Origin: Actinoplanes sp. KI2
Lineage (GTDB): Bacteria > Actinomycetota > Actinomycetes > Mycobacteriales > Micromonosporaceae
Direction: 5' to 3'
Assembly: GCF_025630775.1 (NCBI RefSeq)
Contig: NZ_JAOSZE010000014.1
Span: forward strand, 1-64,000
Length of the DNA stretch: 64,000 nt
Shown: positions 24,360 to 31,441 of the stretch, in pieces
Layout: each line of letters starts with the position of its first letter
How positions within the stretch are numbered: position 1 is the stretch's first letter
Translations under genes and position numbers: made by a program
The notes under the pieces: generated by a model
Told to the model about the DNA's origin: nothing
Database searches by the model: none
Seen by the model: the letters and a program-made list of their open reading frames with translations, nothing else

Positions 24360-25616
24360 TCAGTGCACCTGCCAGACCGCCATGTCGCCGCGGACGGTCG
24401 GGCAGAGCAGGTAGTCGCCGCCGGTCTGGCAGCGGAACGCGGCGACGTCGGCCACCGACCCGGCGACGCGCAGGTCGCCGGTCGACCCGTCGGGCACCGA
24501 CACCCAGGTGCGGAACCCGTCGGTGCGCAGGATCAGCCGGCCCAGCTGGCGGCTGTGCCCGAGCGGGCGCAGCTCCCGGCCGGTGCCGGCGTCGATCAGT
24601 GCGGCCTGGGCGTCCTCCTGGTTGTCGTACGCGAACAGCCGCTTCCCGTCGAACCGGTAGGCGATCCCCCAGGACGGCTGTTGCCAGCGCACCCGGCCGC
24701 TGGCCGGGTCGACGCCGCTCACCCACCGGGTGTCGGCCACGCACAGCACCGGCCCGCAGTCCGACACCGAGCCGATCGGCCCGCCCACGGACTGCCACAA
24801 CGGGGCCAGCGGGCGCATCGAGTACGCGGTCAGCGACGCCGTCCCGCGTATCCGCCGGGACACGTAGAGCCGGTCGCCGACGACGCTGACCGAGGCTGAG
24901 TTCGACGGCAACGACCGGTCGGCCGGGGGCGCCGAGCCCAGCTCGAGGCGGCCGCGGGCGATCTCGTGGCCGTCCGCGTACGAGAAGAGCACCACGTCGC
25001 CGATCGGGCCGACCGCCACGATCCACGGCGAGCCGCCGCCCTGGAACAGCGCGTCCGGCCCGAGGAAGCCGGCCGGGTCGACGTCCCGCGTCCACCGCGT
25101 GCGCCCGGTGCGCGCGTCAAGCATCCGGAGCGACCCCTCGCCGTTCATCCCCTCCTGGGTGAGCACGCCGCCCCGGGACAGCGTGATCATCACGGTGTCC
25201 ACCGAGTTCATCGCCCACAGCAACCGGCCGGTGGCCGCATCCAACGCGGTCAGCAGCTGCTCGCCGCCGCCGGAGAGGACGAGCAGGATGCCGCCGGCCG
25301 GGTCGATCCACAGGTTCTGAACCTGGTCGTCGAACCGCCGGGACCACTCCCGGGCGCCGGCGGGCAGGGCGTACCGGCGTACCTCGGCGGGGGTGGCGAG
25401 GAAGAGCGACCCGGCAGCCAGCTCGGCCGCCGTGAGCGGCTCGTCCACCGCCAGCACACGCGTCAGCCCGGGCCGGGACGGCACCGAGCCGGCCAGCGCG
25501 AGCAGCACCGTGATCAGCATGGTCAGCAGCAGCGCCGGGCGCGACCGCACGACCGCCTCGTCCGCCGGCGCCGGCGGTGGGCGGTCGAGGTCGATCAGCG
25601 GGATCTCGGCGACCAT
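24360..25616 (-). CDS. Membrane-anchored PQQ-like beta-propeller protein
   Basis: A ~418-aa protein with a short cytoplasmic proline-rich start, one membrane helix (ALLLTMLITVLLALAGSVPS near residues 28-47) and an extracytoplasmic eight-bladed propeller of BamB/PQQ type. Blade signatures such as 'AATGRLLWAMNSV', 'ARTGRTRWTRDVD' and 'PASGRVRWQQPSW' recur about every 45 residues. Function is unknown; such proteins often act as scaffolds. ATG at 25616 is taken; in-frame starts further upstream add an acidic tail. It points towards the pilus cluster and shares a 4-bp gap with pilO. Confidence 0.75.
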   Translation of the reverse strand: MVAEIPLIDLDRPPPAPADEAVVRSRPALLLTMLITVLLALAGSVPSRPGLTRVLAVDEPLTAAELAAGSLFLATPAEVRRYALPAGAREWSRRFDDQVQNLWIDPAGGILLVLSGGGEQLLTALDAATGRLLWAMNSVDTVMITLSRGGVLTQEGMNGEGSLRMLDARTGRTRWTRDVDPAGFLGPDALFQGGGSPWIVAVGPIGDVVLFSYADGHEIARGRLELGSAPPADRSLPSNSASVSVVGDRLYVSRRIRGTASLTAYSMRPLAPLWQSVGGPIGSVSDCGPVLCVADTRWVSGVDPASGRVRWQQPSWGIAYRFDGKRLFAYDNQEDAQAALIDAGTGRELRPLGHSRQLGRLILRTDGFRTWVSVPDGSTGDLRVAGSVADVAAFRCQTGGDYLLCPTVRGDMAVWQVH

Positions 25617-25678
25617 GGGTTCAGCATGCACGGCCGGGCCTCCGGTCGGCATCCGGTCACCCTGAGTACTCTGCCGGT

Positions 25679-26332
25679 ATGTCTTATGCGGTTCCACCGA
25701 CCCGCACGGCGGCCGTCGTCCGGCAGCTGCGCAACGAGATCGTCACCGGTGAGCTGCGGCCCGGCACCCTGATCAAGGACGCCGAGCTGGCCTCCCGCCT
25801 CGGCGTCAGCATCACGCCGGTGCGCGAGGCGATCGCGCAGCTCTCCGTCGAGGGTCTGATCGACATCGCGCCGAACCGCGCCCGCCACGTCACCCTCGTC
25901 ACGCAGAAGAACGCGCTCGAGCTGATCGACGTGATGAGCGTGCTGGCCTGCGCCGGTTTCGAGTGGGGCGTGGACAACCTCACCGAGACCCACGTCGGGC
26001 TGATGCGCCGGCGGCAGAAGGAGTTCGTCGACGCGCTGCGGGCCGGGAACGTGCTGGCGGCCGGTGCGGCCGGCGCCGATTTCAGCACCATCGTGATCCT
26101 GGCCAGCGGCAACCGCGAGCTGCAGTCCATGGTGGATCTCGTGGTCGCGCGCACCATGCGGATCCTGGCGTTGACCGCGGAGAGCAACCTCTGGAGCACC
26201 TGGATCGAGGGGCACGAGGAGATTCTCGCCCTGCTCGAGGCCGGCGACCGGAAGGGCGCGCTGGCCCGGTACCGGCAGATCTTCGTCGAGCATCGCAACC
26301 AGGTCGAGCGGGAGCTCTTCGAGGATCTTTAG
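25679..26332 (+). CDS. GntR-family transcriptional regulator (FCD type)
   Basis: A 217-aa regulator with an N-terminal winged helix (residues ~8-75, containing LRNEIVTGELRPGTLIKDAE and 'LGVSITPVREAIAQLSVEGL') and a shorter-than-usual all-helical FCD-like effector domain. The final helix contains HRNQVERELFEDL. FadR/GntR members bind carboxylate effectors. It faces the LLM oxidoreductase gene, with which it shares a 4-bp convergent overlap: bases TTAG give TAG here and TAA on the other strand. Confidence 0.88.
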   Translation: MSYAVPPTRTAAVVRQLRNEIVTGELRPGTLIKDAELASRLGVSITPVREAIAQLSVEGLIDIAPNRARHVTLVTQKNALELIDVMSVLACAGFEWGVDNLTETHVGLMRRRQKEFVDALRAGNVLAAGAAGADFSTIVILASGNRELQSMVDLVVARTMRILALTAESNLWSTWIEGHEEILALLEAGDRKGALARYRQIFVEHRNQVERELFEDL

Positions 26333-27156
26333 CCGCCCAGGATCGTCTCCACCGCCTCGACCGCCGGAAGGCGGACGGCGTACCGGGCGATGCCCCAGCG
26401 GCGCTCGATCTCGGCCAGCTTCGCCTCGATCTCGGCGAGGGTACCGGCGAAGGCGTAGGGCGCGGCGGCCAGGTCGGCCTCGTCCTCCTCGAACTCCTCG
26501 GCCCATGTCGCGTACGTGGCCCCGGCGTCGTCGGTCACCTCGAAGCGCTGCACCAGCGCCTCGGTCGGCGTGTCCGCGCAGAGCTCGACCTGCGCGTCGA
26601 TCTGGTCGCGGCGCCAGCGGGTCTGGTGCATGTGCCCGTCCTCGAGGGTGCGGCCCAGGCCGGTGAGCCCGATCAGGTCGGCGTTGCCGGCGGCCCAGCG
26701 CAGCAGCCGGGTGTTGCCGCCGCCGATCAGCAGCGGAACGCGCTCCTGCACCCTTGTCTCCTCGGCCAGCCGGGCCCGGGTGCGCTCGGCCACCTCGATG
26801 CAGTGGTCGACGCGACCGCGCACGTCCGGCCGGGTGCGGCCGACCGCCGCCCACTCGGCCGGGGTGTGCCCGGCGCCGACGCCCAGCACGGCCCGGCCGC
26901 CCGAGACGACGTCGAGGGTGGCCACGTCGGAGGCGAGCAGGATCGGCTCGCGGACGCCCGCGTTCGACACGTACGAGCCGAGGCTGATCCGGCTGGTGAC
27001 CGCGGCGGCCGCGGCCAGCGCCACGAACGGGGACACGCCCGTGCCGGGGTGGTCGGGCACGTAGAGCGACGCGAAGCCGGCCCGCTCGGCGTGGCGGGCG
27101 AGGTCGAGCCATGCCGCGGCAGTGGTCGGCTTGGCTTGGAGCGAGAAGGTCACCAT
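26329..27156 (-). CDS. LLM-class F420/flavin-dependent oxidoreductase
   Basis: A 275-aa TIM-barrel protein of the luciferase-like monooxygenase family. It shows the strand-helix 'WLDLARHAERAGFASLYVPD', 'VTSRISLGSYVSNAGVREPI', 'ATLDVVSGGRAVLGVGAGH' and the phosphate/cofactor loop 'RVPLLIGGGNTRLL'. It probably uses reduced F420 or FMN. It lacks the insertions of bacterial luciferase. Substrate unknown. The next gene clockwise is the divergent receiver protein. Confidence 0.88.
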   Translation of the reverse strand: MVTFSLQAKPTTAAAWLDLARHAERAGFASLYVPDHPGTGVSPFVALAAAAAVTSRISLGSYVSNAGVREPILLASDVATLDVVSGGRAVLGVGAGHTPAEWAAVGRTRPDVRGRVDHCIEVAERTRARLAEETRVQERVPLLIGGGNTRLLRWAAGNADLIGLTGLGRTLEDGHMHQTRWRRDQIDAQVELCADTPTEALVQRFEVTDDAGATYATWAEEFEEDEADLAAAPYAFAGTLAEIEAKLAEIERRWGIARYAVRLPAVEAVETILGG

Positions 27157-27241
27157 CGCCCGATCGTCGCCGCTGGGGCCCGCGGGGCCCAGACCGTTCT
27201 GCCATCAGCAGAGGCCGCTACCGGATGGCAACCAAGATCCT

Positions 27242-27267
27242 TTCAAGGGCTCCCCGCACCGGCCGAT
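27242..27267 (+). promoter_or_regulatory. FliA/WhiG-type promoter candidate before the receiver gene
   Basis: TTCA at 27242-27245, 16 bp, then GCCGAT at 27262-27267. Transcription would start near 27275, followed by AAAGGA and the ATG at 27302. The -10 is a full match and the -35 differs from CTCA only in the first base. Confidence 0.5.
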
Positions 27268-27301
27268 CTCCGGAACAGCCGCGCCCGCGAAAGGAACCCG
27301 C

Positions 27302-27754
27302 ATGACCCTGGCCCTCACCGAGCCACGCGCCGACGACTTCATCAAGGCCCTCACCTCGGCCCCGATCGCCGCTCCGGCCACCCCCACCATCCTGATCGCC
27401 GACGAGGACGACGACATCCGCGATGTCCTCGCGTTCCGGCTGCAGGTCTCCGGCTTCCGCACGCTCAGCGCCGACAACGGCCGGACCGCGCTGAACCTCG
27501 CGGTCGAGCAGCGGCCTCGCATGATCATCCTGGACATGACCCTGCCCCAGATCGACGGCGTGACCGTCTGCCACGAGCTGCACGCCCGCCGGGAGACCGC
27601 GCGGATCCCGGTGCTGATGATCGACGGGAACGGCCGGCCCGGCGACGTGGACCGCGGCTTCGCCATCGGCGCCGACGACTACCTGCCCAAGCCGTTCAGC
27701 CAGCAGGAGATGTTGCGCCGGGTGAACTGCCTGCTGATGTCGCCCGGGCACTGA
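27302..27754 (+). CDS. Single-domain response regulator with Asp at the switch Thr position
   Basis: A 150-aa stand-alone receiver domain with a ~27-residue N-terminal extension. The acidic pocket is DEDDD (34-38), the phosphoacceptor is D78 in 'IILDMTLPQ' and the conserved lysine is K130 in 'DYLPKPF'. The switch residue that is normally Thr/Ser after the fourth strand is D108 (PVLMIDG), which is unusual and could change dephosphorylation or mimic an activated state. No output domain and no histidine kinase are adjacent. CheY-like or stress-relay use is possible. The upstream sigma-28 type site suggests it belongs with the pilus and c-di-GMP genes. Confidence 0.85.
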   Translation: MTLALTEPRADDFIKALTSAPIAAPATPTILIADEDDDIRDVLAFRLQVSGFRTLSADNGRTALNLAVEQRPRMIILDMTLPQIDGVTVCHELHARRETARIPVLMIDGNGRPGDVDRGFAIGADDYLPKPFSQQEMLRRVNCLLMSPGH

Positions 27755-27767
27755 TTAGCCCGTCCGC

Positions 27768-28028
27768 TTACGGCCTCAGCAGGGACGTGCGCCGAGCCGC
27801 GTTGGCGGCCGGCCGGGCGAAGTGGGCGACCCCGCTGTTGTCGTGGCGACGGCGCTGGGACTGCGGTGACGTGGCCGCACCGGGTGCTCTCGCCGCCACG
27901 GGAGCACCCGGTGCTGCTGGGTTGGGCTCGGCGGGAGGCGCCGGTTGCCGCCGGCGCCGGGCCACGCGGAGCAGCAGCAGAAGGAGCAGCGCCGCGCACG
28001 TGACGACGGATCCGACGATCAGCATCAC
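27768..28028 (-). CDS. Small single-pass membrane protein
   Basis: An 86-aa protein with one N-terminal membrane helix (MLIVGSVVTCAALLLLLLL) followed by a basic, proline- and alanine-rich cytoplasmic tail. No known family. Bases 27878-27913 inside it form a perfect 12-bp inverted repeat (CACCGGGTGCTC / GAGCACCCGGTG, 12-nt loop) that could instead serve as a terminator for the receiver gene. Coding status is plausible but not certain. Confidence 0.5.
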   Translation of the reverse strand: MMLIVGSVVTCAALLLLLLLRVARRRRQPAPPAEPNPAAPGAPVAARAPGAATSPQSQRRRHDNSGVAHFARPAANAARRTSLLRP

Positions 28029-28156
28029 GGTGCCACCACCTCTCGCGGAGCGAGCCCGTTGGTTACAGAGACAACGACGCTAGCAGCCCTTGACCTCGGA
28101 GCCAATCCTTCGCGCGGGCCACGGACTCCGGCTCAGGCCCGGCCTATGCTGTGCCG

Positions 28157-28552
28157 ATGGCAGCCACCGGCTTCGGGGCCTATCTGAAGGAAGCGATCCT
28201 GGCTGCCCACTTTCCGACCCCCACCCACTTCGCCCGAGCGGTGGGCACCGATCCCTCGGTGGTGCTGCGCTGGCTGAGCGAGGAGCAGCGGCCCACGATC
28301 AAGTCGATCGAGCGGATCGCGCCGGTCCTCGGCAAGAGCATCAACGAGCTGGTTCTCGCGGCGTACCCCGATCGGGTGAACGGCCCGGCGCCGATCGCCG
28401 TGCCCGCCGCCCACCCGCTGGTGCACGATCTCGCCCGGGTGCTCGCCGACGATTCGCCCATCCCCCGCGCCGATCGCGAGGCCTTGGAGACGGTGCTCGA
28501 TCGGATGCTGGAGCCATACCGGCGACTGTTACGACGTCGTAAATCCGGGTGA
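28157..28552 (+). CDS. XRE-type helix-turn-helix regulator
   Basis: A 131-aa protein with a helix-turn-helix in the first ~65 residues (YLKEAILAAHFPTPTHFARA, 'GTDPSVVLRWLSEEQRPTIKSIERIAPVLGKSI'), followed by a short helical tail that may dimerise. It resembles the many small XRE regulators of actinomycetes. The ATG at 28157 is used; a GTG two codons earlier is possible. The target is unknown. Confidence 0.8.
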   Translation: MAATGFGAYLKEAILAAHFPTPTHFARAVGTDPSVVLRWLSEEQRPTIKSIERIAPVLGKSINELVLAAYPDRVNGPAPIAVPAAHPLVHDLARVLADDSPIPRADREALETVLDRMLEPYRRLLRRRKSG

Positions 28553-28626
28553 CAGATTCTCGTCCGAAGGGGAGCTTCCCGTCGGCCGATCTCGCGCTTC
28601 CGCTCGTGGCGAACTAGCCTCGGAGC

Positions 28627-29181
28627 GTGACCGCGCAGGCCCGGGACGACCACCACTCGCCACTGGAGATTTTGCACCTCCAGATCAGCAAGCTGCTCGT
28701 GGTGGCCCTCATCGTCGCCACCGCCGCGACCGGCGCGCTGATCGTCACGGTGCTGACCCAGATGCCGTCCGGCACGATTCCGCCGCCGGGGCCCAACGGG
28801 CTGCCCCCGCCGCCGCCCAACCTGCGGCCGCTGGCCGTCGTCTCGATCGTGACCGGCTGCTTCGTGCTGGCGTGGCTGGCCGTGCTCGTCGTGTTCGCCC
28901 GCGACCAGGTCCTGCGTCAGCTGCGGCAGCACAGTTCGCCGACGCCGCCCGGCGTGTCCGGCGACGAGCTGAACGCGCTGCTCGGCGACCTCCGGGCGGA
29001 GATTGCCAGTGATCGCGAGCGAGACCTGACCGCGCTCGCCGAGAGCATGGCCGAACTGACCAATGAGTACGGCGAGAGACGCGAGACCGACGGCTACCTC
29101 AGCGGCATGCGTGCCGCGACCACCGGCGAGCCCCGGCCCGAGGCCAACGTGCGCTCGCTGCGCCGATCCCCGAAACGCTAG
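28627..29181 (+). CDS. Two-TM membrane protein with cytoplasmic helical tail
   Basis: A 184-aa protein with two membrane helices (residues ~22-45 and ~75-98) joined by a proline-rich extracytoplasmic loop, then a ~85-residue charged helical tail that could form a coiled coil (LRAEIASDRERDLTALAESM). Unrecognised family. It ends in a CTAG that also supplies the stop of the convergent LCP gene. Confidence 0.65.
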   Translation: MTAQARDDHHSPLEILHLQISKLLVVALIVATAATGALIVTVLTQMPSGTIPPPGPNGLPPPPPNLRPLAVVSIVTGCFVLAWLAVLVVFARDQVLRQLRQHSSPTPPGVSGDELNALLGDLRAEIASDRERDLTALAESMAELTNEYGERRETDGYLSGMRAATTGEPRPEANVRSLRRSPKR

Positions 29182-30248
29182 GCGCCGGCGTTCGCCCGGT
29201 AACCGGGGTGGCCGCGGAAGTACGCGGCCATCGTGTCGGTGCGCAGCGCCTCGAACAGCTCCCGGCACCCGGCCGGGTCCAGGCGGTTCGCGGTGCCGGC
29301 CGCGCTGCGCACGAATCCGGTCGACGGGATCGTGGCGAAGTCCAGGTCCTGCGTACGCAGGCCGGACAGCTCCCGGGCGGTAGCGCTCAGGTCCAGCCCC
29401 GCGTCCACGACCACGGCCTTCGCCACCTCGGTGAGCAGCGAGCTCAGCCGCAGCGGGTGGGCCACGACGCCCGTCGACAGCACCTTGTCGCCGAGCGCGT
29501 GCAGGTACTGCTGCTGGCGTTTGACCCGGTCGAAGTCGCCCTGCGCGAGCCCGTACCGCTGGCGTACGTAGATCTCGGCGAGCTTGCCGTCGAGGTGGTT
29601 CACGCCGGCGTGGAAGCGGTAACCGGTGCGGCCGTCGGTGACCGCCTTGCGGACGGTGACGTCCACGCCGCCGACGATGTCGGTGATCCGCCGGACGGCC
29701 GCGAAGTCGACCCGCACCACGTGGTCGATGCTCACCCCGGTCAGGTGGCTGACCACCTGCACCACCAGGGGAGCTCCGCCCCAGGCGTACGCAGCATTGA
29801 TCTTGGTCTTGCCGCCGGGCCACTTGCCGGGCACCGGGGGAATGTAGACGTAGGAATCCCGCGGGATCGAGACGATGCTGGCGTGATCGCGGGTGGCGTC
29901 GACGTGCGCCAGCATGATTGTGTCGCTGCGGGACTGGCTCTGTGTCCAGTTCGCCCGGGTGTCGACGCCGAGGATCAGGAAGTTCCGGCCGCCGGTCGCG
30001 GGTGCCGCACCACCGTTGACGATCACGTACTCCGGCGCCGCGGTGATCCTCGGCAGCGCGGACGCCCGGCCGAGGATGTCGTCGCGGCCGACCTCACCCT
30101 CGACGTGCCGGGCGTACAGGACTGCGGTCCCGAAACCCGCCCCGGCCAGCCCGATCAGGACGGCAAGAGCCACCAGGACCACTTTCGCCCACCGAGTCAC
30201 CACGCCGCCTTCGTCCCCGGGCTCCGCCACCCGAGGCGAGGCTCTCAC
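29178..30248 (-). CDS. LytR-CpsA-Psr (LCP) family glycopolymer transferase
   Basis: A 356-aa type II membrane protein: a short cytoplasmic start, one membrane helix (VVLVALAVLIGLAGAGFGTA) and an extracytoplasmic LCP domain. Recognisable are NFLILGVDTRA, the arginine/aspartate motif 'SQSRSDTIMLAHVDAT', 'ASIVSIPRDSYV', 'TKINAAYAWGG' and 'VRQRYGLAQGDFDRVKRQQQ'. LCP enzymes move lipid-linked glycopolymers onto peptidoglycan. It is the last gene of a leftward operon after two polyprenol-sugar mannosyltransferase-like genes, and its GTG overlaps the preceding TGA. A role in attaching the mannan or arabinan they build is the simplest reading. Confidence 0.92.
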   Translation of the reverse strand: MRASPRVAEPGDEGGVVTRWAKVVLVALAVLIGLAGAGFGTAVLYARHVEGEVGRDDILGRASALPRITAAPEYVIVNGGAAPATGGRNFLILGVDTRANWTQSQSRSDTIMLAHVDATRDHASIVSIPRDSYVYIPPVPGKWPGGKTKINAAYAWGGAPLVVQVVSHLTGVSIDHVVRVDFAAVRRITDIVGGVDVTVRKAVTDGRTGYRFHAGVNHLDGKLAEIYVRQRYGLAQGDFDRVKRQQQYLHALGDKVLSTGVVAHPLRLSSLLTEVAKAVVVDAGLDLSATARELSGLRTQDLDFATIPSTGFVRSAAGTANRLDPAGCRELFEALRTDTMAAYFRGHPGYRANAGA

Positions 30249-31441
30249 GACCTATCGGCCTCCGCAGGAATCCCGTGAGCGAAGATCGGCGCCGTCCGCC
30301 CGGCCTCCTGGGTGAGCGCCGCAAGAACGACGAGACTGAGCCAGACGTACGCGTTGCTGCCGGGGAACGCACCCCAGCCGAGCGGATGCGCCCACCAGAT
30401 CCAGACCAGGCTGCTGCTCATGATCACGAAGCCGGTCGCGAGCACGGCCAGCTGTCGCCGTCGCGGCTCGGCCGCCGGGATGCGCACCGCGCGATCGAGC
30501 AGCAGGAACACGCCGGGGATCAGCCACACCAGGTGATGCACCCAGGTGATCGGACTGATCAGGCAGGCGATCACGCCGGTCACCGCGAAGCCGAGCACGG
30601 GCTCCGGTTTGCGGCTGCGGACCCACCAGCACCAGTACGCGACGACCAGGGCCACCGCGGTCAGCCACAGCGTGGGCGGCCCGTCCAGCCGGGCCACCAC
30701 GCCGCGCAGCGACTGGTTGGAGACGTAGTACAGCTTGCCGATCCGGCCGGTGTCCCAGACCGCGTCGGTCCAGAACTCCGCCGACGCGGACGGCGCGATC
30801 AGCAGCGCGAGCACGGTCGCGCCGGCGGCCGCGGCCACCGCCGTCGCGGCCTGGCGGTACTGCCGGGACAGGACCAGGTAGCCGATGAACACCACCGGCG
30901 TCAGCTTGATCGCCGCGGCCAGGCCGATCCCGACGCCGGCCAGCTTCCGGTTCCGCAGGTCGCTGCAGACCAGCACCAGCAGCAACAGGTTGACCTGACC
31001 GTAACTGAAGGTGTCCCGGGACGGCTCGAACACCAGGAAGCCCAGGAACATCAGCGCGCACGGCGTCCACACCGGCCATTCGCGACGACGCAGGACCGGC
31101 ATGAAGTACCAGCGGATCAGCACCACCACCGCGGCCCCGTTGAGGAGCACGGCGACCGCGACCGCCACCGGCCAGGAGGTGATCGCCAGCGGGCTCATCA
31201 CCAGCGCCGCGAACGGCGGATACGTGAAGCCGTACTCGGTGTCCTGGTAGCGGTAGTCGTAGAGCTCGTTCCCGTCGATCAGCCAGGACCGCACCGCGCC
31301 CCGGTAGACGCCCAGGTCGAAGAAGTGCCGGAAGGTCGGGATGGTGGCCAGGAAGACGGCGACCGCGACGGCCGTCACGGTGACCAGCGTGACCTGCGCC
31401 CATGGGCGGCGGAATACCTGCTGCTCGGGGTGCCGCCTCAT
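30245..31441 (-). CDS. GT87-type polyprenol-phosphate-mannose mannosyltransferase
   Basis: A 398-aa polytopic GT-C glycosyltransferase. After the first helix it has 'DLGVYRGAVRSW', the acidic loop region, 'YGFTYPPFAALVMSPLA', 'VFEPSRDTFSYGQVNLLLL' and 'GLAAAIKLTPVVFIGYLVL', all typical of GT87 (PimE-like). It uses polyprenol-phosphate sugars outside the membrane. The ATG at 31441 overlaps the stop of the MptB-like gene, and its own TGA overlaps the LCP start. The apparent longer frame upstream overlaps the MptB-like gene and is not real. Confidence 0.88.
   Translation of the reverse strand: MRRHPEQQVFRRPWAQVTLVTVTAVAVAVFLATIPTFRHFFDLGVYRGAVRSWLIDGNELYDYRYQDTEYGFTYPPFAALVMSPLAITSWPVAVAVAVLLNGAAVVVLIRWYFMPVLRRREWPVWTPCALMFLGFLVFEPSRDTFSYGQVNLLLLVLVCSDLRNRKLAGVGIGLAAAIKLTPVVFIGYLVLSRQYRQAATAVAAAAGATVLALLIAPSASAEFWTDAVWDTGRIGKLYYVSNQSLRGVVARLDGPPTLWLTAVALVVAYWCWWVRSRKPEPVLGFAVTGVIACLISPITWVHHLVWLIPGVFLLLDRAVRIPAAEPRRRQLAVLATGFVIMSSSLVWIWWAHPLGWGAFPGSNAYVWLSLVVLAALTQEAGRTAPIFAHGIPAEADRS

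Noticed and set aside
28565..28590. Sigma-28 type site before the two-TM protein (GCCGAT at 28585)
   Set aside because: The bases 15-17 bp upstream are CCGA/CGAA/GAAG and do not match the -35.
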